From contig CANRMD010000017.1 in NCBI GenBank assembly GCA_947631645.1, positions 1 through 36,671 of the forward strand: DNA of 36,671 nt, read 5' to 3'. Made by a program: the position numbers and the translations under genes. This stretch comes from Candidatus Gastranaerophilales bacterium (GTDB lineage Bacteria > Cyanobacteriota > Vampirovibrionia > Gastranaerophilales > Gastranaerophilaceae). The first letter of the stretch is position 1. Each line of letters begins with the position of its first letter. Below are positions 1-9,387 of this stretch, in pieces. The notes below the pieces were generated by a model, which was not told the DNA's origin, did not search any database, and saw nothing but the letters and a program-made list of their open reading frames with translations.

Positions 1-1437
1 CCGCCGGGCTCTGCATTAAATAAGACACAGGAAGTCCTTTTAAAGTTAACCGAAGAAGTAAAACAGATTGATGGTGTTGTGCCTGAAAGAATTATTACCT
101 TTGCAGGTATCGGGCCTACAAACCAAGCATTTTGTATTGTTCCGTTAAAAGAGTGGAATGAAAGAAAAATATATCCTTGGAATTGGATAATAAGAAAAAT
201 TCAAGGCAGGCCTACCGATTTATCACATAACGGAATATTAAAAGAATTGAGAGCTCGAGCGGCGAAGATAAACGAAGCATCAATCGCAGCGTTTTCACCC
301 CCTGCTATATCAGGTATGAGTATGTTAGGCGGTTTTGAGTTTCAAATGCTATCTAAAGGCGAGCACTCTTTGCAAGATATTGAAAAGTTTGCTAACCAAT
401 TAACTTATGCAGCTAACCAAGATAAGGGTCTAAGCAGTGTTTATACTACTTATCAGGCAAATGTTCCGCAATACAGGTTAAATATTGATTATGAAAAAGT
501 TTTAGCTCAAAATGTTAATATACAAGAATTATATGCAACTTTAGCTTCAACTTTAGGTTCATATTATATAAATGACTTTAATAAGTTAGGCCGTGTATTT
601 AAAGTTCAAATGCAAGCTGAAGATGATTTCAGAAACAAAGTTACGGATATTGAAAAAATATATGTAAAAAATATGAACGGGCAAATGGTGCCTTTAATGA
701 CAATGATTGATATAGAACAAACAGTAGGTGCAGCATCTATTACAAGATTTAACCAATATAGAAGTGTACAGTTCTCAGGGCAAGGTTCTGCGGGCAAAAG
801 TTCAGGAGAAGCGATGAAGTCCATGGAACAGGTAGCTACAAAGACTCTGCCAAAAGATGTAGGTTATGACTGGTCGGGTACTTCACTGCAAGAGCGTGAA
901 TCATCAGGACAAACAGGTGTAGTTATTGCATTGGCACTGACTTTCGTATATTTGTTCCTTGTTGCACTTTATGAAAGCTGGTCAATACCTGTTGCGGTAT
1001 TATTAATAGCTCCTGTTGCGGCTTTAGGTGCTTTAATATTCCAATTAATGATAGGTCAATCGTTTGACTTGTATTCTCAAGTAGGTATGATAGCTTTGAT
1101 AGGTATTGCCGCAAAGCAATCCATATTAATCGTAGAATTTGCAAAAGATTTGCATGAAAATAAAGGATTAAGTATAGAAGATGCTGCTATAGAAGCGGCA
1201 AGAATAAGATTTAGAGCTATTATGATGACGGCTTTAGCATTTGTATTCGGTGTATTACCTATGGTTTTCGCAACGGGAGCAGGTGCTCAGAGTAGAATTT
1301 CCGTTGGTTCTACAGTTTTTGGTGGTATGACAGCAGCGGCAACTATAGGTACTATATTAACACCTGTTTTCTATGTACTTGTTCAATCTTTTGTTGAAAA
1401 TATGGCAAAAAGGAAAAAACAACAAACAAATAATTAA
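1..1437 (+). CDS. RND (HAE1-type) efflux pump inner-membrane subunit, 3' part
   Basis: C-terminal half of a proton-driven RND transporter of the AcrB/HAE1 class, which pumps drugs or other amphiphiles across the envelope with a periplasmic adaptor and an outer-membrane channel. The frame is open from base 1, so the gene starts outside the window; 478 residues are present against about 1040 for a full pump. Visible are the second periplasmic porter segment, a [16 protein letters not shown] stretch just before the membrane part (as in AcrB), the [14 protein letters not shown] helix, the hallmark [17 protein letters not shown], and the [19 protein letters not shown] helix with a following TGAGAQSR. 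The GTG at 79 is internal. A TolC-type gene follows 19 bp downstream, consistent with a tripartite pump operon whose adaptor gene probably lies upstream. Substrate unknown. Confidence 0.95.
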   Translation, partial: PPGSALNKTQEVLLKLTEEVKQIDGVVPERIITFAGIGPTNQAFCIVPLKEWNERKIYPWNWIIRKIQGRPTDLSHNGILKELRARAAKINEASIAAFSPPAISGMSMLGGFEFQMLSKGEHSLQDIEKFANQLTYAANQDKGLSSVYTTYQANVPQYRLNIDYEKVLAQNVNIQELYATLASTLGSYYINDFNKLGRVFKVQMQAEDDFRNKVTDIEKIYVKNMNGQMVPLMTMIDIEQTVGAASITRFNQYRSVQFSGQGSAGKSSGEAMKSMEQVATKTLPKDVGYDWSGTSLQERESSGQTGVVIALALTFVYLFLVALYESWSIPVAVLLIAPVAALGALIFQLMIGQSFDLYSQVGMIALIGIAAKQSILIVEFAKDLHENKGLSIEDAAIEAARIRFRAIMMTALAFVFGVLPMVFATGAGAQSRISVGSTVFGGMTAAATIGTILTPVFYVLVQSFVENMAKRKKQQTNN

Positions 1438-1456
1438 GTAAGAGTAGAGTGGAAAA

Positions 1457-3133
1457 ATGAGTAAAAAATTATTTATATTAATGTTTATTTTGATGGCAAT
1501 GCCTGTATTTGCCGATGATAATCCTTTCAGAGATGATGTTGTTAACGTAACATCTTCACACTTTGAAACTAATCAAACAAAGGTCGAAAAAACTACTTTT
1601 AAACAAAAATTTGAAAAAGTTTTCCATAAAGAGAAAAAGATTAAACAAACAGCCGAGCCCGAAAAAACCATAAAATCCGTGGAAAAAGAACAAAAGAAGC
1701 AAATAAAAGAAGCTGAAAAACAAAAGAAAGCGGAACAAAAGGCTGCAAAAAAAGCTTTAAAACAAAAAATGAACTTAAATAAAGATGAAAAAACTGCTGA
1801 AAATAAACAAGAAAATACTCAAAATAATGAGTTTCCCGCAGTTAATTCAAACGACGGAAATAAGGTTTTAACAGATACCGCGTATCAAGGAAGCGTAAAT
1901 ACAACAAGAATAATGGAAGTAGATGAGTGTGTAAAAATAGCACTTGAAAAACACCCTTTAATACAATCAGCTATGGGGAATGCGGAAATTTATAAAAGCA
2001 AAATAGCTCAAGCATGGTCAAATTATTTCCCGACTTTTTCAGCAGGCGTAAGTTATTCAAGAAACGATATGCAGATGTCGAACTTTGCTTTTCCTACTCA
2101 AGTATATGATATGTTCTATACTCCTACCGTTTCTGGTAATATGCTGTTATTTGACTTTGGTAAAACAAAAGCACAGGCTGATTTGGCAAAAAGAACTTAT
2201 GAAGCTGCTCAATATAATTTGGAAAACAGTATTAATACCGTTATATTTACCGTAAAGCAAGCATATTATAATCTGTTATTTGCTCAGCAGCAAGTAAAAG
2301 TATATGAAGATACCGTTAAAGATTTTACTTTGCATTTAGAACAGGCAAAGGCATATTATGATATCGGAACAAAAGCTAAAATAGATGTTTTGACCGCTGA
2401 ATACAATCTTGGCAGAGCAAAACTCAATTTGATACAGGCAAATAATACTTTAAAAATAGCTTACGTCCAGTTAAGTAATGCTATGGGAACTCCCGAATAT
2501 TCTGATTATGATGTAACGGACAATCTTTCGACAAAAGCATACGGTATAAGTATTGATGAGGCTGTTAATACCGCATATGAAACAAGCCCTGAGCTTTTGG
2601 CGGCACAGAAAAAGGCGGATGCATCAAAACTTTTGGTACGTGCTTCAAGAAGGGCATTTACTCCTAATATATCAGGTTTTGCTTCATATTCAAGAGGCGG
2701 TAAAAGAGTTGATACCGATTACGGTTATCAAGTAGGAGCTCAGTTAAATTATCAAACCGTAAATTTGCTTTTACTTAAAAAACAAATGGATGAGGCAAAA
2801 GCTACTTATAAGAAAGATTTGGCAGATTATGAAAATACAAAACAAAATATATATTTTGAAGTAAAACAGGCGTATTTAAATTTAACTACGGCTCAAGAGA
2901 GTATTTCCGTTGCAAAATTAAATATGGATCAGGCAAAAGAACAATATGACCAAGCATCAGGCAGATACAAAGTCGGTTTAGGTGATGCAATTGAGCTAAA
3001 AGATGCCGAAACTACTTACAGAAATTCTCAACTTGATTATTATAATACATTGTTAAATTATCACGTATCGGCTGCAAATTTGGAAAAACTGATGGGTACT
3101 CCTATGCAGGTATCCGATGTTGATTTATTATAA
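1457..3133 (+). CDS. TolC-family outer-membrane efflux protein with long charged N-terminal linker
   Basis: Outer-membrane channel expected to complete the RND pump encoded just upstream. Residues 1-19 are a signal peptide (cleavage predicted after the VFA at 17-19). Residues about 40-120 form an unusual Lys/Glu/Gln-rich, low-complexity, probably helical linker. The two outer-membrane-efflux repeats follow, the first starting near IMEVDECVKIALEKHP and the second near ISIDEAVNTAYETSPELLAA, with long Ala/Gln-rich coiled helices typical of the TolC tunnel. At 558 residues it is longer than most TolC proteins (about 420-490), and the excess lies in the linker. A purine-rich ribosome site (AGAGTGG) precedes the ATG. 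Same operon as the pump. The linker might reach peptidoglycan or the adaptor, but that is speculation. Confidence 0.93.
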   Translation: MSKKLFILMFILMAMPVFADDNPFRDDVVNVTSSHFETNQTKVEKTTFKQKFEKVFHKEKKIKQTAEPEKTIKSVEKEQKKQIKEAEKQKKAEQKAAKKALKQKMNLNKDEKTAENKQENTQNNEFPAVNSNDGNKVLTDTAYQGSVNTTRIMEVDECVKIALEKHPLIQSAMGNAEIYKSKIAQAWSNYFPTFSAGVSYSRNDMQMSNFAFPTQVYDMFYTPTVSGNMLLFDFGKTKAQADLAKRTYEAAQYNLENSINTVIFTVKQAYYNLLFAQQQVKVYEDTVKDFTLHLEQAKAYYDIGTKAKIDVLTAEYNLGRAKLNLIQANNTLKIAYVQLSNAMGTPEYSDYDVTDNLSTKAYGISIDEAVNTAYETSPELLAAQKKADASKLLVRASRRAFTPNISGFASYSRGGKRVDTDYGYQVGAQLNYQTVNLLLLKKQMDEAKATYKKDLADYENTKQNIYFEVKQAYLNLTTAQESISVAKLNMDQAKEQYDQASGRYKVGLGDAIELKDAETTYRNSQLDYYNTLLNYHVSAANLEKLMGTPMQVSDVDLL

Positions 3134-3274
3134 ATAACATGAAAGGCTTCTAAATTAATATTTCAGTCTGCTGAGTTATAAAATAAATATTTAAAAGAAT
3201 ATATAAGTTAATACTGTTTTAATTTCTCAAATGGTGTGTTAAAATAAATTTTGTGGAATATTAGGGAATTTTAC

Positions 3275-4428
3275 ATGAATTTATTAAATTTAATCTGGGG
3301 AAAACAATATCAAATATTAACATACTTGCCTGAAGCAGTTCTTGTTATTGATGAAACCGGTAAAATATTTTACGCAAATAAAAAAGCATTTAAACTTTTT
3401 GAAACGCAAAAACTTCGCGGTAAAAATATTAATGATTACTTTATTATTAATTCGGATAATATTATTGCCAATAAAGATGAAGAAATTAAACAAATATTGA
3501 AAATTGTTTCGGAAGAACAAAATACTAAAATTACTGATGTTAAAGTAACAGACGTTTCTTCAAATAATAAAAAAAGATATATATTGACCATTATTGATAA
3601 TACTCAGGATCATTCGCTTTTAGACCAGTTGATTACAGAGCGTCAGGCACATAAAATATTAAACCATACAAAAAATGTGCTTTTATCAAAAATGTCTAAT
3701 TATTTATGTTCTCCCTTGCATTCGGTAGTAGGTTTTTCTCAAGCCATGCTTGAAGGATTAAGCGGAGATATTAACGAAAAACAAACTAAATATCTTCAAA
3801 TTATGAATACTAATTCATCGGAGCTTCTGTTATTTATTGAAAAGCTTATTGAATTATCACAGATTGAATCGGATATTTATAAATTAGATTACCAAAATTT
3901 TGATTTAAATACTGTTTTAAATGTTATTGTAAATGAAATAAATGTAAAATTAGCAAATAAGGATATTAAAATATCCGTAAATGTGGCGGAAACTGTCAGA
4001 CAAAACTGTTATTTTGATAAGAACATATTTACTTCGATAGTATTAAATATAATTGAAAATGCGATAAATTTAATGTCTACCGGGGCTATATTAATAAATA
4101 TAGATACTCCGGTTCCGGAATTTCTTCTTTCAAAAGGGTTAGAGGTTAACGAAAAGATTAACGAAAAATCTTATTTAATGTTTGAAATTGCCTGTAAGGG
4201 TTTGGATGCTTCTATTTACAGCAGCCCTGATATAATTGATCCTTATGTTCAAGTAGAAAAAAATTCTAAAAAGTTTTTATTGCAGAGTTTGCTTTTAGGT
4301 AGTACAAAGAAATTTATTAATAAATTAAAAGGTGAAATGTGGATAAATAATCAGCTTGCAAATCAGGTTTCTTTTATATTTATTATTCCCGTTGATAAAA
4401 CAATATTAGAGGATAACAGTTCTAAGTA

Positions 4429-4429
<1 letters not shown>
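3275..4429 (+). CDS. Degenerate PAS/histidine-kinase-like protein (probable pseudokinase)
   Basis: An N-terminal PAS-like domain (about residues 12-110) is followed by a HisKA-like helical pair and a HATPase-like region. The alignment with the usual SHELRTPL box reads SNYLCSPL, so the phosphoacceptor His is Asn142. The ATP-lid motifs are also gone: DNGIG is replaced by CKGLD, and the GxGLGL stretch by LLLGST. Only the N-box (NIIENAINL) is recognisable. It is therefore likely a non-catalytic sensor or scaffold. I chose ATG 3275 because AGGGA lies just upstream; a TTG 24 bases earlier is in frame but lacks a site. The stop overlaps the ATG of the next gene (TAATG), so it is translationally coupled to an ABC ATPase. 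Soluble, with no membrane segment seen. Confidence 0.85.
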
Positions 4430-5487
<1,058 letters not shown>

Positions 5488-5664
5488 TTATTCTTTTATA
5501 ATAATAAGATTATTAGCTATTTTCATTTTACAAGTAGGCAGAACAACATCTTGAAGTCCGTTTGCAATACTGATAACGTTTCTTGCAGGAAGTGTAACAT
5601 CTTCACCTTTATATGTAAATGTATAGTCGGTATCTCTGTCAGAGCGGATAGTAATTTGACTCAT
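5488..5664 (-). CDS. Small unrecognised protein (58 aa) downstream of recR
   Basis: An uninterrupted 58-codon frame starts at an ATG preceded by a strong site (AAGGAGAT, 5-6 bases away) and ends exactly where the convergent ABC ATPase gene ends. The product begins MSQITIRSDRDTDYTF, has alternating hydrophobic and polar residues suggesting beta strands, one Cys, and ends NNLIIIKE. No signal peptide or membrane helix. It lies 10 bp after the recR stop, so it is probably the last gene of the ybaB-recR unit. I do not recognise the family. The strong ribosome site, tidy packing and non-biased composition argue that it is real. Confidence 0.7.
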   Translation of the reverse strand: MSQITIRSDRDTDYTFTYKGEDVTLPARNVISIANGLQDVVLPTCKMKIANNLIIIKE

Positions 5665-5674
5665 TTTAATCTCC

Positions 5675-6274
5675 TTAATCTATAATTCTTCTTCCTTCAA
5701 TAGCTTTAGCGAGTGTAATTTCATCCGCATATTCTATATCGGACCCGACGGGGAGCCCGAAAGCTATTCTAGATATTTTAATATTAAACGGTTTTAGAAG
5801 TTTAGTAATATACATGCTGGTAGCTTCACCTTCTACAGAAGGACTTAATGCAAGGATAACTTCTTTAACCGTTTCATCAGTAACTCTTGTCAAAAGTTCT
5901 TTTATTCTGATATCTTCAACCCCTATTCCGTCTAGAGGAGATAAGGTGCCTTGAAGAACATGGTATAATCCTTTATATTCGCGAGTTTTTTCTATTGCAA
6001 TTAAATCTTTTGTTTCTGCCACAACACATATTATTGATTTGTCGCGTTTATCATCGGAGCATATTTCGCAAGGGTTTGTTGCTGACATATTGAAGCAGAT
6101 ATTACAATAATGTATTTGTTCTTTTGCATCAATAAGAGCCTGAGCAAAACGCTGAACTTCACCTGATGGCATTTTTAATAAATGAAATGCCATTCTTTGT
6201 GCTGATTTTGGGCCGACTCCGGGGAATTTTTGAAAAAATTCAATAAGTTGTGCTAAAGGCTTTGTATATTCCAT
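5675..6274 (-). CDS. recR: Recombination mediator RecR
   Basis: RecR works with RecO (and RecF) to load RecA on SSB-coated gapped DNA. The 199 residues match the usual length. An N-terminal helix-hairpin-helix ([17 protein letters not shown]) is followed by a four-Cys zinc finger (C57, C60, C69, C72), a Toprim domain with [15 protein letters not shown], and a C-terminal segment [17 protein letters not shown]. Its ATG overlaps the ybaB stop by one base (TAATG), the classic ybaB-recR pairing. A small ORF follows. Confidence 0.97.
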   Translation of the reverse strand: MEYTKPLAQLIEFFQKFPGVGPKSAQRMAFHLLKMPSGEVQRFAQALIDAKEQIHYCNICFNMSATNPCEICSDDKRDKSIICVVAETKDLIAIEKTREYKGLYHVLQGTLSPLDGIGVEDIRIKELLTRVTDETVKEVILALSPSVEGEATSMYITKLLKPFNIKISRIAFGLPVGSDIEYADEITLAKAIEGRRIID

Positions 6275-6612
6275 TAAAATAATCCCGGAATATTAATACC
6301 TGCCGGTACTATACCTTTCATTTTATCCTGCATTTTTTTAGCTGCATCTGATGTTGCTTGTTTCATTGCCGTTGTAATTAAATCTTCAAGCATTTCAACG
6401 GTTTCATCATCTATTGAGTCGGGATTTTCAGCATTAATTGCCTGTTTTGTAAGTTTTATTGATTTAAATTTGCCATGTCCGTCGCAAGTAACAGTAACTG
6501 CACCATTTGCCGCTTGAGCCGTAATTTCTGTTTCAGCCAAATCTTTTTGAGCATCTTGTAATCTTTTTTGCACTTGTTGTGCTTGTTTCATCATATTTGC
6601 TAAATTCATCAT
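6274..6612 (-). CDS. YbaB/EbfC family nucleoid-associated protein
   Basis: DNA-binding dimer of the YbaB/EbfC family, commonly encoded immediately before recR. Features include the Met/Gln-rich N-terminal helix ([17 protein letters not shown]), the central beta-sheet [15 protein letters not shown], a long C-terminal helix and the [16 protein letters not shown] tail. Two in-frame ATGs (6612 and 6609) both sit 5-9 bases from GGAG, so the exact start is uncertain by one residue. 112 residues is normal. Translationally coupled to recR. Confidence 0.95.
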   Translation of the reverse strand: MMNLANMMKQAQQVQKRLQDAQKDLAETEITAQAANGAVTVTCDGHGKFKSIKLTKQAINAENPDSIDDETVEMLEDLITTAMKQATSDAAKKMQDKMKGIVPAGINIPGLF

Positions 6613-6729
6613 CTAAACTCCATATCTTACTAATCTTGCAATATTATATGACAAGCAATGGTTCTTATCAAGCATTTTCGGCAATTATTTTAATCTTTTT
6701 TATTTGTGATTTTTATATCATAAACTCTG

Positions 6730-7608
6730 CTATGCTTTGTATTTCTGCTTTTTTCGATATTTTATCACTTCTGCTTCTTCTTTTGTTAATTGTATTGCGG
6801 GTTTAATTTTTTCATCCTTTTTTATATTGCAATATCTGCACTCCTGTTTATAGTGTGATAAATTACTAAGAAACCTTTTTAATTCCCCCCCCCGAGCAAG
6901 ATTTCTGATATTCAGCATCGATGAGGTTTCATTTTTTACTTCGTATAATTCATTTATTGCCATAATTTTCCCGCAGGAATATAAAATTCCGTTTGCCAGT
7001 GTTAAACAATATTTTTCCAGACAAATATCATAATTTTGTCTGCCTTTTTCTTCTGATTGAAAAACTTCTTTATCTTCGCCTGTTTTAAACCAGGTGTTAT
7101 CCTTGTGTGCAAAATTATATATTGTATATTTTATTTCTCGTTCTTCAAATACTTTAATCAGCTTTTCACGACTTTGTTTTGCACAATCATAGTTTGATAT
7201 AGTAACTGTCATATTCGGATTATTTTTTATTGCTTGAAGAACTTCTTCTTTTGGAATAACAGTTCCGTTTGTTGTAAGCGATATTGAATCGATATTTAAT
7301 TTATTAATTTCATTTATAAATTTTGCTGCTTCGGGATGGGTAAATATTTCTCCGCCTTGGAGTTGTATTATTTTAATTTTTTTATATTTTAACAGTTTTT
7401 TTAAGTCATTTATACACTCTTGAGCATCAAAAGATTTTTGTTCTATATAAGGTATTAAATTACTGCAGTTTTTACATTTTAAACTGCATTTTGTTCCTGA
7501 CCAAAAAACTAAAAATTGTATTTGGGAATTTTTCCTTTTTAAAACATCGATTATGTTTTTTTTTCTTCTTAAAACGTCAATGATATCTTGTACAAAGTCA
7601 ATTCTCAT
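6730..7608 (-). CDS. Radical SAM enzyme of a small-molecule or polymer modification cassette
   Basis: Binds a [4Fe-4S] cluster through C41-x3-C45-x2-C48 and has the SAM-binding LQGGEIF motif (GGE at 85-87). Later Cys residues (CLEKYC, YSCGK and CRYCNIK near the C-terminus) resemble a partial SPASM/twitch cluster, so a second cluster is possible. The N-terminus holds an imperfect tandem repeat, IIDVLRRKKN then IIDVLKRKN. Codons 239-241 contain a run of nine Gs (6885-6893), very unusual in this AT-rich DNA; one-base slippage would truncate the protein before the last Cys cluster. The ATG directly follows the stop of the nucleotidyltransferase gene, and the AAGGAGTGG site lies inside that gene, so the two are coupled. 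Substrate unknown. Confidence 0.88.
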   Translation of the reverse strand: MRIDFVQDIIDVLRRKKNIIDVLKRKNSQIQFLVFWSGTKCSLKCKNCSNLIPYIEQKSFDAQECINDLKKLLKYKKIKIIQLQGGEIFTHPEAAKFINEINKLNIDSISLTTNGTVIPKEEVLQAIKNNPNMTVTISNYDCAKQSREKLIKVFEEREIKYTIYNFAHKDNTWFKTGEDKEVFQSEEKGRQNYDICLEKYCLTLANGILYSCGKIMAINELYEVKNETSSMLNIRNLARGGELKRFLSNLSHYKQECRYCNIKKDEKIKPAIQLTKEEAEVIKYRKKQKYKA

Positions 7609-8241
7609 TTACCACTCCTTTATAAAATTAAGTGCACGCTGATAGTCTTCATAAGTATCAATATCACAAGCCCTTATTTTAATACCCCGCATGGGAAGAA
7701 ACGGTTCAAGCTGATTAAATACGTGACCTGATGAATATCTGAGTTTATCTTTTTTTATACAACAAGGTCCTGTCCATTCATAATCTCCTATTTCGTTAGA
7801 AAATAAGATAACATCGCCTACTTCATTTGTTTTTACCATAACAGAATCATCTGACATTTTGTCCGAATATGCAATCCATTCACCGTCTTGCTCTAAAAGC
7901 ATATTCATATCATCAGGATGAACAAGCAAATCACCATCCATTTCTATCGCATATTCATTGCCGTCTTTTGCCCCTAAATAATAGCTTGCACCTGTTTTTG
8001 TATCAAAATAATTATGGTTATATACAAAAATGACATCATCTCTGTATTTTTTTACTTCTTCTATGACGTCATGAGCTTGAAAACCTACAACAATTCGGAT
8101 ATCTTCCACATTTTTTAAAAGTTCTAATTGCCAGTGTATTAATGACTTTCCGTTTATATTAATTAATGCCTTTGTTTTGGCAAGCCCGAGCCTTGAGCCT
8201 AAACCCGCACCGCTTATAATAACTGATTTAGTTGACGGCAT
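7609..8241 (-). CDS. Nucleotidyltransferase (MobA/LicC-like NTP transferase)
   Basis: Single-domain Rossmann-type sugar-phosphate, phosphocholine or related nucleotidyltransferase. The nucleotide loop GAGLGSRLG lies at residues 11-19 followed by the Lys-containing TKALININGKSLI, and the metal-binding aspartates are in MDGDLLV (D102, D104). The middle TKTGASYYLG resembles LicC-type enzymes that make CDP-activated head groups. It overlaps the upstream HAD phosphatase gene by 28 bp and abuts the downstream radical SAM gene, so the three are almost certainly one transcript and pathway. The expected product is an NDP-activated alcohol, sugar or phosphonate for surface decoration; the exact substrate cannot be read from sequence. 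Confidence 0.88.
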   Translation of the reverse strand: MPSTKSVIISGAGLGSRLGLAKTKALININGKSLIHWQLELLKNVEDIRIVVGFQAHDVIEEVKKYRDDVIFVYNHNYFDTKTGASYYLGAKDGNEYAIEMDGDLLVHPDDMNMLLEQDGEWIAYSDKMSDDSVMVKTNEVGDVILFSNEIGDYEWTGPCCIKKDKLRYSSGHVFNQLEPFLPMRGIKIRACDIDTYEDYQRALNFIKEW

Positions 8242-8813
8242 AATGCCTCCTCTTTAAATACTACATAATCCGCTATGGAAAGTACACTGTTTGCAGGCAT
8301 ATGTGTCAATCCCGATGCTATTGATACATCAGTAAACCGCATTGCTTCTGCATCATTGTTACCGTCACCGATAAATACAACTTTGTGCCCCTCGTTTTTA
8401 TATCGTTCAACAAGATTTTCCTTTTTTAATATTCTTGTTAATTTTACTACTTTATTATTTTCAATAATTCCGTCAGAACAATAACAACAACATCCTATCT
8501 TTTTTGCAAGCTTTTCAACCCAGCATTCAAGGTTTCCTGTTGCTATAATACAATCTTCTTTATGTTCTTTTATGAATTTTACAACTTTCGGATATAATTC
8601 TACTTTCTCAAGCAACTCTGCTACTTGATTTATCGGAAGTTTACCTAATAGGTATACTCTTCTTATAAATGATTCTATAAACGGAATATTACCCTTTACT
8701 GTTTCCGTTGTAAGTTCATCTATTTCTTCTTGTATATTAAAATAATTTGATATTATAGGAAGAGTTTCTTGTTTTGTTACTGTTCCGTCTAAATCAAATA
8801 TAAATTTAGTCAA
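8214..8813 (-). CDS. HAD-superfamily phosphatase (HAD-IB, SerB-like)
   Basis: Cytoplasmic HAD hydrolase with motif I DLDGT (nucleophile D7, acid D9), motif II Thr91 in IIATGN, and motif IV GDGNNDAEAM (D149, D153). The helical cap between residues 15 and 85 resembles phosphoserine-phosphatase-like HAD-IB enzymes. An odd CCCYC run (107-111) gives it an unusual local Cys density. First gene of the HAD / nucleotidyltransferase / radical SAM operon, so it probably dephosphorylates an intermediate of that pathway rather than phosphoserine. GGAG lies upstream of the ATG. Confidence 0.88.
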   Translation of the reverse strand: MTKFIFDLDGTVTKQETLPIISNYFNIQEEIDELTTETVKGNIPFIESFIRRVYLLGKLPINQVAELLEKVELYPKVVKFIKEHKEDCIIATGNLECWVEKLAKKIGCCCYCSDGIIENNKVVKLTRILKKENLVERYKNEGHKVVFIGDGNNDAEAMRFTDVSIASGLTHMPANSVLSIADYVVFKEEALCRQLNQLL

Positions 8814-8883
8814 ATTTTAACTCCTTAATTCCAAATATAAAATGAAAATATTATAAAATATACTAACACAAATTATTGTTTTT

Positions 8884-8962
8884 TGCACTCATCTTAATAA
8901 GTGCATAAACAAGGTATATAAATACATGAAATTTGCACTTAGAATACAAAATAAGGAGTGCA
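8884..8962 (+). promoter_or_regulatory. Four TGCACT/AGTGCA half-sites before the RHH gene
   Basis: TGCACT occurs at 8884-8889 and 8934-8939; its complement AGTGCA at 8900-8905 and 8957-8962. They form two inverted pairs, the last half-site overlapping the ribosome site of the ribbon-helix-helix gene. This looks like an autoregulatory operator. The region is also the divergent upstream region of the HAD operon, so both could be controlled. Confidence 0.45.
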
Positions 8963-8964
8963 AA

Positions 8965-9126
8965 ATGTTTAAAGTTGAAAAACCGGAAATGATAAATAAA
9001 ACTTTCAGATTGCCGTTAAAACTTGTACAAGAACTGCAAACAATAGCACAAAATAAAGGAGTTTCTTTAAATAATCTTGTTCAACAATGTTGTGAATATG
9101 CTATAAAACATTTGGATAAATCTTAG
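8965..9126 (+). CDS. Small ribbon-helix-helix (Arc/CopG-like) DNA-binding protein
   Basis: A 53-residue protein. An N-terminal strand KTFRLPL (12-18) would form the DNA-contacting ribbon, followed by helix A (about 19-30), the turn KGVSLNN, and helix B (34-49, with two Cys). This is the size and layout of Arc/CopG/MetJ-fold repressors or antitoxins. I chose ATG 8965 because AAGGAG sits just upstream; an in-frame ATG 39 bases earlier has no site and would run through the repeats. No toxin-like partner is evident: the next frame is convergent. It probably represses its own promoter through the half-sites described at 8884-8962. Confidence 0.75.
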   Translation: MFKVEKPEMINKTFRLPLKLVQELQTIAQNKGVSLNNLVQQCCEYAIKHLDKS

Positions 9127-9127
9127 T

Positions 9128-9292
9128 TTACTCCATTAATTCTGATAAACGCATTTCTGTTTTTCTTTTATGTTTGATAGTTCTTTTTGGCTTTTGTTCC
9201 GGCTCACAATCAAATGCACATAAGCCTACAGGCATTTTTTCGTTTGGTTCAAGCATTAATATTTCTTTTACAAAGTTTACTATTTCATGCAT
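9128..9292 (-). CDS. Possible small unrecognised protein (54 aa)
   Basis: A 54-codon frame convergent with the ribbon-helix-helix gene, with one base between the stops. The predicted product starts MHEIVNFVKEILMLEP (amphipathic helix), has a central LCAFDCEPEQ with two Cys, and a basic stretch KPKRTIKHKRK before a final helix. The upstream site is poor (GAGAGG at about 12 bases). It fills most of the gap between two real genes and has a protein-like composition, but there is no family match I can name. Confidence 0.42.
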   Translation of the reverse strand: MHEIVNFVKEILMLEPNEKMPVGLCAFDCEPEQKPKRTIKHKRKTEMRLSELME

Positions 9293-9387
9293 AATATTCC
9301 GCTGCCTCTCACTAAATTGTCTTTCATTTTATATAACTACTTTATACTCATTAAAGTTCATTTTTAACCTCCAATTGTGCTATATTT

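Noticed and set aside
6579-6806. 75-codon plus-strand frame between ybaB and the radical SAM gene
   Set aside because: Overlaps the ends of two real minus-strand genes and encodes a hydrophobic shadow typical of AT-rich antisense DNA.
8965-9292. Toxin-antitoxin pair from the RHH gene and its small neighbour
   Set aside because: The genes are convergent rather than an operon and the 54-aa frame has no toxin features.
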